The notes beneath the pieces were generated by a model. That model worked only from the letters and a program-made list of their open reading frames with translations, was not told the DNA's origin and made no database searches. From contig SCFE01000004.1 in assembly GCA_004352715.1 (NCBI GenBank), forward strand, positions 3,362,394 to 3,426,393: a stretch of 64,000 nucleotides of DNA. The letters are read 5' to 3'. This document shows positions 1 to 11,487 of the stretch, piece by piece. Positions within the stretch are counted from its first letter, which is position 1, and each line of letters starts with the position of its first letter. The DNA comes from Hofstenia miamia. Lineage: Eukaryota; Xenacoelomorpha; Acoela. The position numbers were made by a program, and so were the translations under genes.

Positions 1-732
1 NNNNNNNNNNNNNNNNNNNNNNNNNNNNNNNNNNNNNNNNNNNNNNNNNNNNNNNNNNNNNNNNNNNNNNNNNNNNNNNNNNNNNNNNNNNNNNNNNNNN
101 NNNNNNNNNNNNNNNNNNNNNNNNNNNNNNNNNNNNNNNNNNNNNNNNNNNNNNNNNNNNNNNNNNNNNNNNNNNNNNNNNNNNNNNNNNNNNNNNNNNN
201 NNNNNNNNNNNNNNNNNNNNNNNNNNNNNNNNNNNNNNNNNNNNNNNNNNNNNNNNNNNNNNNNNNNNNNNNNNNNNNNNNNNNNNNNNNNNNNNNNNNN
301 NNNNNNNNNNNNNNNNNNNNNNNNNNNNNNNNNNNNNNNNNNNNNNNNNNNNNNNNNNNNNNNNNNNNNNNNNNNNNNNNNNNNNNNNNNNNNNNNNNNN
401 NNNNNNNNNNNNNNNNNNNNNNNNNNNNNNNNNNNNNNNNNNNNNNNNNNNNNNNNNNNNNNNNNNNNNNNNNNNNNNNNNNNNNNNNNNNNNNNNNNNN
501 NNNNNNNNNNNNNNNNNNNNNNNNNNNNNNNNNNNNNNNNNNNNNNNNNNNNNNNNNNNNNNNNNNNNNNNNNNNNNNNNNNNNNNNNNNNNNNNNNNNN
601 NNNNNNNNNNNNNNNNNNNNNNNNNNNNNNNNNNNNNNNNNNNNNNNNNNNNNNNNNNNNNNNNNNNNNNNNNNNNNNNNNNNNNNNNNNNNNNNNNNNN
701 NNNNNNNNNNNNNNNNNNNNNNNNNNNNNNNN
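1..732. other. assembly gap (N)
   Basis: Run of undetermined bases. It ends in a TA dinucleotide run, which may have stopped the assembly. Confidence 0.99.
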
Positions 733-759
733 TATATATATATATATATATATATATAT
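733..759. repeat. (TA)n microsatellite
   Basis: Pure TA repeat on the edge of the N gap. Other TA runs lie at about 17335-17359, 27895-27919, 37254-37278 and 42616-42640, the last also on a gap edge. Confidence 0.95.
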
Positions 760-768
760 GTGCTCCTG

Positions 769-960
769 ACAAAATGTTGCGGGTAATAATACTGGTAATG
801 CTCTGGAAGTTTCAGACAACCGAAAGCTTACTAAATACGCAAAACCATGTTCAGCAGCTGGTATATCCTTCATACCACTATCGGTGGAAGCTCTAGGAGG
901 ATGGTTACCAAAGTATTCTCCAAGATGTCTTTTATGTATTCTGCTATAAAGTGCCTCTTG
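769..960 (+). pseudogene. possible C-terminal remnant of a retroelement ORF
   Basis: One plus-strand frame reads a run with the pattern Lys-Leu-Thr-Lys-Tyr, Cys, Ala-Ala-Gly-Ile-Ser-Phe-Ile-Pro-Leu, Val-Glu-Ala-Leu-Gly-Gly-Trp, then a stop. The spacing (K..Y....C..AG..F.PL.VE.LGGW) recalls the tail found downstream of reverse transcriptase in some non-LTR retroelements. The upstream part is lost in the gap. A 113-codon frame overlapping it at 847-1188 resembles nothing I know. Identification by pattern memory only. Confidence 0.3.
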
Positions 961-3246
961 CGATCTGAATACGATTTCTACATATTTTTTCCAGCAATTT
1001 CCAGTAATTTTACAGCGAGGAAATGCTACACTTCTATTATCAAGATATGGTGGTTAGGGTTCAAGCAATTCATGTCTAATAGTGTTATCCTCAGCATCTC
1101 AACCATTGTACAATCTTCCAGTATCGATCACCCAAAAAATAATCATTGTAATGATAATTTTATGTGTATTGATTTTCGTTCTTTTTAAGAAAACTATTTT
1201 AAATTTGGTGATTCTTAAATATTCTATTTTGTAATGTTAATTTTGTAAAATATCATATATTTATCATTGTAGTAGTAGTAGTAGTAAATAACAAATATGA
1301 AAATCAATTTTTCATGTGAGTATTCCATCTCAAAATTCGCATTAAATTTTTCGGTAATATGCCTTGAATAAGCGTGTTTAAAGTTTGGGACCTTTTGAAA
1401 TAATGCAACTTTGCGAGTTCTTCCTATTTCTTCTTAGAACCTAAAGCATTTTTAAGTGTTTGCGATTTTATCATTTGAACCTTTTTGTTGACTAGGGTCT
1501 TTATAAAAATGTTTGAACGCAGTTTTTTTGAATGTACTTTAAAAGCATTTCTGAACTCCTTTAGTGCTTGCTAAATAATGATTAAATAAATTAAATATAA
1601 AATAAACTTACTTTAGGAGTACTAATTCGATTTTCAGATCCTTTTACTGAAGAACTTTGACAATTATCAAAGATTGTATCCTCAATCAACGCAAGAAAAC
1701 TCTAATCGTCGCTCCAACTGACTTCCATTACTGAAATGTATTGCAAAAATAGCAGTCACGTGTTATTTACAATAGAATAGGTTCTGATTCTGTGTGATTA
1801 ATTAAAATATATGATTCATCTATAAATTGTATACATTTAATACATTGCAAAACATTTGAATTATAAATTTAGGTGTACACATTTTAAAGTGCTTGATGCT
1901 GGAAATTCTTCTCATGTTAAGAATCGAAATATTAACAAAGTATAATATAAATTCAATTGTTAAAAAAACATTTAAAAATAATTATTTTACATTATCAATC
2001 TATGTTATTTAACATGTCTATGCAAAAATATTCACTGCTGATACCATAGAATTCCCCTACTTCAAATTGGCGTTCAAGGACAAGGGAAAAGTCTGAGCTA
2101 CTGGCGCTCCTGATATTTCCCTTTGTTAGTGATGTCCACTATAATGAAATCCGAGATTTTTGTCTGATAATAATGTGCTGGTATACAGACACATTTTGAG
2201 TAATATTCTCCAAAGTAGAAACGAGTGTAATCACTTAAACAAGCCTGTTTAAAAACAAGCGCTGCCCAAGCCTTACAAAGTGAAAGTGAGTGATGTCCAT
2301 TAGCAGGCAATCATATTGCTCAATTTTGCCCATGTGATAATCTATTGTTTACAAAATGGAAGATGAAAGCGCTTTGGTTACTATTGCAAAACTGGTTTAT
2401 TACAAAATTAGTTTATTCTCGAAAGTTAAAAAATGCGACATCACTCGTTTTTACCTTGTACCCTTCATTTATGTAAAACTCTCAAATACTCTATAAACCA
2501 AGCATATAACGACTTGCAATATTTTGATTTCAAAGAAGATCGATGTACACATCAGGATTATATCAAACAAAGTTTCGAACAAACTGTCTTGCACTATGCC
2601 AGATATTAGTCCAGCGATATTTGCAAAATCAAAATAGTGCACCGCTACGATATGTTCAGTTGAAAGAAAATTCTCACTTCTCAAGAAAATATGAAAAGAT
2701 CGCAACTTTCTGCCTGAAAACTTAGAGAAATTCGTTATCCTCTATCTTACCACTGTGCTGATAAATAGTGATAAATAAAATTGATTTTTCCCCTTAATCC
2801 TAGTTTTTTATCCCAAAATCAAAAAGAAATCAAAATTGAATAATGTTAAGTCAAAAAGTCCTATTTTTTTGGGTCAAAATTGGATCTGCTTCGTTATAAC
2901 CTTGTTCAAAGTTAAGGAATATCATTGGTCAGTACCTTCTTATATATTGGTAAAGTGACTTAAGAACTAAATGTTGCAAAGCATAAAATTAAGGGACTTC
3001 ATATAGTCAATTTATATTGCTTGAAAATATATAGAAAACTGTTTGAAGTGGATTGCAAAAAATCTTTGAGCATGTAAATAACAATAATGACAGTGTTCAA
3101 CAATTAAATACATAATTCTATTTCTTAGTTAGAAGCCTTTAGGCGCCAAGGGATGGCCTGGCCACCCCAAATAGAAAATCGCCCGCCTCAAATATCTGGT
3201 AGTGATATGATTACTGCATAGCATTATATAAAAATGCATATTGACA
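960..3246. other. intergenic, no gene seen
   Basis: AT-rich sequence with frequent stops in all frames. It holds a short (GTA)n run near 1269-1286. The short open frames at 2.1-2.7 kb lie on both strands and resemble nothing known. A GC-richer patch at 3130-3190 is weakly similar, in direct orientation, to 4020-4060 and may be an old repeat. Confidence 0.6.
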
Positions 3247-3535
3247 AATTAAATAGACTTAATGTTGTCTTGATTAAATGACTTTTAATTGCTATGTATA
3301 TTGCAAACATAAGTAATGAAGTAATCATTACACCAAATCATTTAGAATATATTTCACATCAAGTTATGTTCATCGTGCGTTCCATTGCATTAATTAAATA
3401 GACTTAATGTTGTCTTGATTAAATGACTTTTAATTGCTATGTATATTGCAAACATGAGTAATGAAGTAATCATTACACCAAATCATTTAGAATATATTTC
3501 ACATCAAGTTATGTTCATCGTGCGTTCCATTGCAT
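3247..3535. repeat. 145-bp tandem duplication
   Basis: Two head-to-tail copies, 3247-3391 and 3392-3535, start with AATTAAATAGACTTAATG and end with GTTCCATTGCAT. I see one clear difference between them (CATAAG against CATGAG). That identity is far above that of other repeats here, so the duplication is recent or an assembly stutter. Confidence 0.9.
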
Positions 3536-4683
3536 AAAAAAATAGACAATGAAATATTAAATTTAATTTAGATTAACGTAATGGTAAGCTGTATACTACA
3601 GTTAAAGGTAATTTGTGGCGACCTAGCCTTAATTGGGATGCACCTTCAAACATGTCATTTTCATCTGTGGTAAAAGATTATAAAACAATTATTAAATAGT
3701 TTGATTGAGCAAAACGTGAATGATTTACAGTTGGATAAATTGGATGTATTTATAGGATTTTGCATTATTGACTTAAAAATAAATTCAATGGTAGCAATTG
3801 CTTCAAGTGTCAATTTCTTAGTTTTTATTCTACGATATTATTGGCAAAAATGAATTTGGGCGAAAGCTGAAATGTATTTTTGCAATAATAAAACCTCAAA
3901 TTTGTCGATTATATATGTTAAATTTTTGTCAGTAGTTTCAATAAAATACACAATACTATATTCTGTAGCATACTGCAACAGGGATATAAAAAACCTGCAT
4001 CAATGTCTTTTAATTTAAATTGCCATTGGCCGCCCCTGTACTAAAATGACCGCCGCCCTATAATTATGAAAGATTCTCTTAACAAATTTTAAAATTATCA
4101 ATGGTAATCAATTCAAGAATGAAGGAATGGGATTGCGAATAATTCAATAAAAATATATGTAAGGTCTTGCTAGATTTACAGCTGTTGCTTTTACTGTATT
4201 TCAAGATCCTATATGTCAAATGTCTATTGTATTGAATTCATTTTTTGCTTTGCTATGAACATTAATAGGTCAATCATAGTAGTTCTCGTTATTATATCCA
4301 CATGTATTATAATATAATGTTCATGTAAATACATTAGGATGCACAACACAGCACCTCATTATATTTTAAGCACATCAATTTCAACTTCTACCTCTTAAGG
4401 CAATGTTGTACTAAATTTTTTTGTCAAAATTGATGCTAGAAATTCTTTGGAAATCATTTAATGTTTGGGTGGGCGTTCAGGCGTATGAATTTTCGGGCTT
4501 TAATTTGATGAATAAATATTTTTTCATGATTCATGTTTGATTGGCGTCCATTAAAGCCATATAAAACTCTTTCTGATACGTAAAGTTTCTTTCCCATATT
4601 TTACAAGTTGCCATTTGTGAAAAATATTGCATTATTAAATTTAAACTACGTTCTTCTTCTTATGACAATATAGTGCACATGTA
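3536..4683. other. intergenic, no gene seen
   Basis: AT-rich sequence with no sustained open frame on either strand. No features beyond the weak GC-rich patch at 4020-4060. Confidence 0.6.
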
Positions 4684-4958
4684 CAGTCGCGGCCACTGGA
4701 TTAGCATCACATAATGCTAAAAATATATTTTCATTCATGCAAGCAATTCATTATAATTGCAGGTGAGTCGGACGATAAGTGGAATGATTTACGCTCTGCC
4801 AATGAGAATAAAGAAAAATACAAAACATGTAAATAAATTAAACACATACGCAGCGTATATCACATGTTTAGAATGGGCAAGAATAAAGATGTGTTGCATA
4901 CAATTTATTAATTTATTATATTAATAATGAAGTGATGCTAATCCAGTGGCCGCCACTG
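4684..4958. mobile_element. Tc1/mariner-type MITE, 275 bp
   Basis: Terminal inverted repeats of about 27 bp begin CAGTCGCGGCCACTGGATT on the left and, read inward on the other strand, CAGTGGCGGCCACTGGATT on the right. They differ at one position. The element is flanked by TA on both sides (4682-4683 and 4959-4960), the target duplication of the Tc1/mariner superfamily. The interior is AT-rich and non-coding, so it must have been moved by a transposase encoded elsewhere. Confidence 0.85.
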
Positions 4959-4960
4959 TA

Positions 4961-6259
4961 CATACCATGTAGACAAAATTACCAAGGCGTCGTGACCATT
5001 GTCATGACAAAATTTTTGCCGACAATAATTCTAATTCAATGTAGTTTGTGGGGACAACCTTAACATCCCTATCCCCACCAACCTATGCTTTTTTCTAAAA
5101 AATTACTAAATCAAACCGGTTATTGTTGGTCATTATTACATTCTAATAGCTTTATCATCAATCCAAAAGTACTGTGCATATTAGTTATGCGGACAAAATA
5201 TATCAATGGCTTGTAATTTGAACAATGAATTATAACGGTCACCTTAAACAATTTATTATGTTTGAAAATTTTCTATATTGATAATGAATTTATATTCATA
5301 AAAAGAAAATCACGCTCTGATTGTATAAAAATAGTTTGATTTGTAAAAATAATTGTTACATATATAATGCTTGATTTTTCCTGTCATCATGAAACACATA
5401 AGAATTAACCTTTGTTATAATCAATCTGAACTCTGAATCCAAATATACTTGCTATGTATATGGATGATTTACGTCCCTGAGATTTTCCCTGCACGTTTCA
5501 TTATGTAAGAGTAAAATTTTCCCATGATTGCCACAAAAGGCACTTTGTAAAAAAGTTAAAAAAAACATGGGAAAAGGGCAATCAAATGTAACACTGAATC
5601 ATTGACTGAATGCTTGTCCTCAACTAATATTTTACGGAAGTTTTGGATTTTGCCAATCGACATTTAACAAAATGCAACTCCTTGAATGTAATTAATACCC
5701 AAAAAATTACATGATGCTTAATGTTGCATGCACTTTCTTTCTTTTTTTATCAGAATTACATAAATTTAGCAATTCTTATTGATTCAGTCACAATGAGCCT
5801 AAAATATTCTTACGTGATTCTTAAGTTATTTACGAGAGCGAATCGGAGGTATCATTAGTTACAATTTTCACAAACCACAAATCGCTAGAATAGGTGAAAA
5901 ACATAGAAAAATATTATTGTTAGTATGAAAACGACAGAAACTGATAATTGTTCAACATCTCGCTATATTAGAATTTCAGAAATCTCTGAATTCACAGTTA
6001 ATCCCCAGGTTGATCCTTAAATAATTACCACGATCGAAATCTCCACAAACATTCAAAATGTAATTATTTTAATAATAAACTTAGCAAATGGCAACAATGC
6101 ACGATCATGGACACTTGAGGTCCACATGAACCTTATATAACCGATTCTAAAAAAATTGCAACAATCTTAAATATAAAAAAAATTGAACAAAATACCTTAA
6201 ATTAGAAAAGGTTAATGCATATTGTAAGTGCATGAAATTAGATTTTTTTATCACTCTTC
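4961..6259. other. intergenic, no gene seen
   Basis: AT-rich with no credible open frame or repeat structure noticed. Confidence 0.6.
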
Positions 6260-6263
6260 TTAA

Positions 6264-6773
6264 CACTAGAACTCCGAACCGGTCATTTATGACCGTTTTT
6301 GATGCAATTGTTAAACAACTACTTCGCTACATGTAAAAATTTTTACAAGTTTACACCTATATTCACTAATTCTGCTGTAAAGTACGAATTGATGACATTT
6401 TCGGAAAACAGACAGACTTAGATATTAAAAATCATTAATACCCCTTAAACTCCGAAAACCGGTCATTTGTGACCCAGACTAAACATTTCATGCATGCGTT
6501 TGTGTAGTTATATTTATGCAGTAATATACTTTATATTGACCATGTATTTAACAGTTTTGATCGTTTTAGTTAAAAATTAATGGCAAGAGAAGCAGCAAAG
6601 CGGGCTCTTAATCAAATTATGTGGGATATTGCATCAGATAGCAGTAGCAGTGTTTATTAAATATGAACCTGAATGCCTGTATAAATCTCACTGTAATAAA
6701 TGCTACACAAATACCGGTCATTTATGACCGGATTAGGAACTAAAGGGTGTATTAAATTTTCGGAGTGCTAGTG
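6264..6773. mobile_element. piggyBac-type MITE, 510 bp, with TTAA target sites
   Basis: Flanked by TTAA at 6260-6263 and 6774-6777, the target site of piggyBac transposons. The ends are inverted: CACTAGAACTCCGAA on the left and CACTAGCACTCCGAA when the right end is read inward. The palindromic subterminal motif ACCGGTCATTTATGACC occurs near both ends, with a variant in the middle (about 6457). A short frame near 6581-6660 starts Met-Ala-Arg-Glu and runs into Asp followed by a serine cluster before a stop. This could be the start of a deleted piggyBac transposase, whose N-termini are rich in Asp and Ser; that reading is inference. Confidence 0.85.
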
Positions 6774-6777
6774 TTAA

Positions 6778-8058
6778 TAGTATAACATTATTAGCATAAA
6801 ATCTTAATAAATAATTTTCTGGAGCATATAGTTTAATACATTTTGACCTTTCTAAATCATGTTCTGCTTAAAAGGTTAAGGTAGAAAATGTCAAGTCTCT
6901 TAACTGTAATTCTAAAAAATTGGTAATAAATTTAATGTTAAATATTATGTATAACGGCTGCAGAACTACAATATAAGTATATAATTATATGAATTATTAA
7001 GTAAGCAACTAGGTTATTGAACTTGCTATTAAAGGACGTTGCACTCTAATTTTAAGGAATGGACCAATGGTGAAATTCAAGATTAATGTGTCTTGCTTTT
7101 TCATTGTAAACAAAATCGTTGTTCAACGGTTATTGCACTTTGCTTGGCTAAACAATATACGGCGTTAAATGCTAATAATTTACATTTGTGTCAAATACCA
7201 CTGAGTGACAAACAAACTTTGTAAAAGTTTCTGACATGTTATAGTCTATCTCAATTGTGTAAATAAGTTTATTTTCTAAGTTAAAAAGAATTTCCGTTGT
7301 TTCTAAAAATTATTAACGTACCTAGCTATTTACTGGTAATAAAATAAACTATCAACATTGTTTGGAAGATCATTGGTTGATTGAAGGACAATATACAACT
7401 AAATTAAAAAATTCAATTAAAACAAGCTTTCAAATAACATCTAAAATTTCACTTCACGACTTGTACAACATTTTGCCGCAATTCTACATAATAATCTATT
7501 CATGATGTGTTTTATCGGATGCTAATTATTCAGGTTATGCAATTTGAGTAAGCGTATTATACTCTTGAAATCACTATAGAGCAAAAATCATTGTTCATAA
7601 ACTTTTAAAGTTCATCGAGGTCATTAATGTTCTTGAATATGCAAAAGATTTTTCTAAAATATAAATAGTTTTATCATTTAGAATTACATTCATTTTTTCA
7701 ACAGTAATTTTAGTCACATAGTAAAGTGCCATTACCTTTATCAAAACGATTTATATATACATGGTTTTATCTTTCGATAGGTTTTTGAAGGTATCTGGCA
7801 TTATTTTACATTATTTGGAATTCTAAGTTTTTTGTTGATGTAGTTATTGTATGTTTTTTAATTCCAACTTTATATTGGTTATATTCATTCTTAGTGAACT
7901 TATAACTTTTGTATAAGTTTCGGAAAAAATTTCTGTTATCATTGTACTGTGTAAAAGGTAAAAAATCGTTGAGCTATAAATTTTTTAATTGAAGGCAAAA
8001 TGAAATAACTGTTAAAAATGTATGTTCTAAACAACATAGGTTTTTGCTTATCATATAT
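6778..8058. other. intergenic, no gene seen
   Basis: AT-rich sequence between the piggyBac-type MITE and the mariner remnant. No open frame or clear repeat. Confidence 0.6.
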
Positions 8059-8985
8059 TTATACCTTTGTAATTTCAATATGATCTTCGCTGGCATCAAT
8101 AAGTCGTTGTAGACGTTTCACGTAATTTTTCATCACACGGACCAACATTTCTTTTAGAATGTTTGTTATTGTTTGATGAAGCTTTTCTTCTAAATGGTCG
8201 ATAGATGCTGAACGAACCTTGTACATTAGGAAAAAATCGCAAGGACTAATGTCCGGGGACCTTGCTGTCCATGTCATGCCGAGCGATCCACGCCCAATCC
8301 ACTTGCCTTTGAAATTTGAATCTAGCCACTTCCTAACATTACGACCCCACTGAGGAGGAGCTCCATCCATCATAAAAATTAGATTATGATACTGATTTTG
8401 AGCAATGGGGTATAATTGGCGTTGCAGAATATACAAGTATTTATCTTTATTGAGGTCTTCTCGAAAAAATGGACCAATTATTTCTTTGCTATCAATTGCT
8501 GCCCAGACAGTTGTTCTTTCAGAATGAAGCGGTGATTCACTAAACTAAGGTGGATTCACATCACTCCAGTAACGGACATTATGTTTGTGGACATAACCAT
8601 GTAACGAAAAATGGGACTCGTCCGAAACAATAGCGGATCCAAATATCATGGACATTCACGAATGATGCGCAACTGATTTTCGACATATTCCAAACGACAT
8701 ATAGAATTTGTCATCATCAAACAGAAATTGATTTGTTTGCATCTTGTATGGATGCCATTTCTCTTCTTTTATGCCCCGCTGCACCGACATGTGGTTAATC
8801 CTTAACGTTGTTGATCTTAAAGAAGACATTGGATTTGCTGAACAGTGCCTCAGAACAGCATCAATATTGGCCAAATTAATAACGGATCTCGAACGATTGT
8901 GCTTGATATCTTGCACACTACCGGTAGCCAGGAACCTGCAATGCCTAACTTTGATTGATTCTGATGATTGCGGCTTAGCGCTCAT
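8059..8985 (-). pseudogene. mariner-family transposase, decayed
   Basis: Two minus-strand frames (8656-8985 and 8059-8436) and the stretch between them together cover most of a mariner-type transposase. The N-terminal part (8656-8985) carries FLATGSVQD followed by a basic stretch, the usual linker between the helix-turn-helix motifs. The stretch between, near 8614-8625, reads SDESHF, the first catalytic Asp. The 8059-8436 frame has MDGAPPQW (second Asp, about 8347-8370) and ARSPDISPCDFFL (third acidic region, about 8225-8262), some 37 residues further on. The family cuts and pastes DNA through a DDE/D active site. Frame changes between the parts mean no intact enzyme. I could not find its terminal inverted repeats. 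Confidence 0.85.
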
Positions 8986-9329
8986 ACCAGCATGTACATT
9001 TCGCTTTCTGCTGATTTGTGAAGCTCATTCTAAAATAATGATAAGAATAAACATTGTTCATACAATTTATGCAATGCTAATAAATTGTAATTATAATTCA
9101 TTCACTGCAATGACAAAATAATTAACCAATCACTCGTAAGAGCTATTTTAAATATGAACCTTTAGCTGTTACACATTGTACCGTAAGAGAGCTTTTTCTG
9201 TTTCAGTTAGTTATCTAGTAGATATGTTAATTCCGCTATATTTTACTTCCAGGTCTTCATTCACCTTCTTTATGGAACTTAGTCTATTTAGCTTTTTCTT
9301 GTTATCTTTCTTTGCCAAATTTTTGTTTT

Positions 9330-9691
9330 AATGGGGGATTTTCAGTAAAATTTAAATTTAAATATTTTTTGCTAAAAATGTTAAATTTAGTTTAAATTTT
9401 TTAAAAATGAAGCGACCATTAAAAAATATTTGCTAAATTTTTCAGAATTCACTGTCTCTTTCTTGTTTAGATGATGTCACTACCTTTTGAATCATAAAAC
9501 TATTACTTTGTAAGATGAAATTCTGGAAAATCTAAAGGTAGTACATCATCTCAACACGAAAGAGACAGTGAATTCTGCAAAAATTAGCAAATATTTTTTA
9601 ATGGTCGCTTCATTTTTTAAAGAATTTCAACTAAATTAGAAATTTTTAGCTAAAAATATTTAAATTTAAATTTTACTGAAAATCCCCCATT
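9330..9691. mobile_element. palindromic MITE, 362 bp
   Basis: Nearly the whole element is one inverted repeat. The left end AATGGGGGATTTTCAGTAAA (9330-9349) is matched exactly on the other strand by the right end. Inner blocks also pair, for example AGAATTCACTGTCTCTTTC on the left with GAAAGAGACAGTGAATTCT on the right. Only some tens of bases in the centre are unpaired. It has no coding capacity and I see no convincing target duplication. As RNA or single-stranded DNA it would form one long hairpin. Confidence 0.88.
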
Positions 9692-10099
9692 GCGTATTTT
9701 GCACACATAATAATTGAATTTGAAGTATGCATATTATTCATGTATATGTGTAATTCACTTAGTTTTTGCTTAACGTCTTTTATAACTGAATCTAGATTTT
9801 AAAAAATTTGGGTATAACTTTGAGTTTGAAACAATTTTAAAAAAACTTAAGCAAACTTATTGTGTTTTCATACTTTAATAGGCATTTCTTACATTTGAAA
9901 AATAACCTCTTTTCCTCCTTGCTTAGCACTTTTGATAGAATAGAATTACATGATAATATTAATATTTATATCTAAAACTTTATTGCTGTAAATAACAGTA
10001 GAAAGTTACAAACTACAACTACATGTATTTACAAAATAATAATAAAATATATATAATGTAAATGTGAGTGTGTATGTGTGTGCGTGTGCCTTTCTAGTG
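9692..10099. other. intergenic, no gene seen
   Basis: AT-rich, ending in a short GT-rich run near 10060-10090 (alternating TGTG with interruptions). Confidence 0.6.
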
Positions 10100-11220
10100 C
10101 TATACAAAATTATGTTTATGGTCGTTAAGAATGCATTGTCTATTAAAGAGGAATCTTTTCAATTTTTTCCTAAATTTCTTGTAGTTTTTTTCTATTTGAA
10201 CTTCATGATCTACGTTGTTCAATATCTTAGATGCTGTGTGATGAAAGCTATTATAATGTTTATCTAAGCATAAGATTTTTTGTGAACGTTCATTAATTTT
10301 AATAAATTTTCTAAAAAACGAAATCGTGGGTTGACCAAGTTTGAATTTAAAAAGTATTGATAATATAGGCATTTAAGTTTGGTAGTAAGGAGATAATATT
10401 TTGTATTTTAGTCGATAGATGGATGCAACGTCATGTTTTTGAGCGAAATTAAGTGTTTTAAAAGACCAATTGAAAGTTTTAGACAGACGAATGCGATACT
10501 TTGAATTTATATTTGTAATGAGAAATGAGCAATGTTGAAAATGTGATAAGCAGAGAGCATTTATTTATTATTTGTGATATGTATTTGAAATATTTCTGAG
10601 ATGTAAAGATACCTAACCCCAGAAATATTTTTTTCTATTTTTAACATTAAGAATTGTTTGAAATTTAAATCATTGACGATTTCAACACCTAAATAGTTGA
10701 TGAATTCACTTTGCTTTATTGATACATGATTTATATTAAGTCCAATGTTTTTTTGTGAGGCTTTTTTAAGAGAGAATATTATAAATTGTGTTTTTTTCAA
10801 TATTTACTTTTATTTGATTATTTGTGAAAAATTTGTTAGATTTACTATATCATTTTGCAGGTCTTTAGTTGCATGAAAGGCATTTATATTAGTACTTATA
10901 AGACAGGTATCATCTGCATATTGATAAATTTTACTGTATTTTACATTTTGTGTTATGTCATTCACGTAGATTGCAAAAAGATTAGGACCTAAAACTGTGC
11001 CCTGAGGCGCACCGTGGTCAGTTATATTATATTTTGATTTTTTATCATTAAGTATAACTCTTTGCTGTCGATTTTGAAGGAAGTTCATTATTAAGTTAAT
11101 AGCTTTGTTATCAAAGTTATAATACGTAAATTTATCTTAAATCAAGAAGGGCAACGCAACTACATTTATTAAGGGTTAGCAGATGCTCAGTAAAAACATG
11201 AAAAAAGCGCTTAATAATAA
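10100..11220 (-). pseudogene. LINE reverse transcriptase remnant
   Basis: Around 11140 the minus strand reads VALLDL, the start of the first catalytic motif. The following frame (10810-11088) has GAPQGTVLGPNLFAIYVNDI and then QYADDTCLI, the YADD active site. A third frame (10561-10800) reads KTQFIIFS and FINYLGVEI, the thumb region. A last frame (10100-10372) matches the basic tail region. Frameshifts separate the pieces and the segment between VALLDL and the next motif is shortened. It is related to the RT at 24.5-26.1 kb but clearly divergent. Confidence 0.8.
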
Positions 11221-11487
11221 AGATTGGAAATATTATAAGAGGCAGTTGACTTATATTTGTGTCTACGTTTTTTATTATGGTTTCTAATTCACTAGCATTT
11301 ACGGTGCACTTATTAATGTTTTCCTTACTTTTATATTTTGGGAAATTGAATTTGCATTTTTTTTAAATGTTCTGTTTAGGTGGTCTATTATTTTTGTTTT
11401 CCCTGTCGTAATTTGGTTATCAATTTTTAATTGGTTAATATCAGTTGAGATTCCTTTACTTTTTTCAAGAATTTTATAAATATATCG

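Noticed and set aside
847-1188. 113-codon plus-strand frame as a gene
   Set aside because: Its composition is Ser/Ile/Phe-rich as expected from AT-rich noise. A different frame over the first part fits a retroelement tail better.
3130-4060. hAT-type element bounded by GC-rich patches at 3130-3190 and 4020-4060
   Set aside because: The patches are similar in direct, not inverted, orientation and no target duplication is visible.
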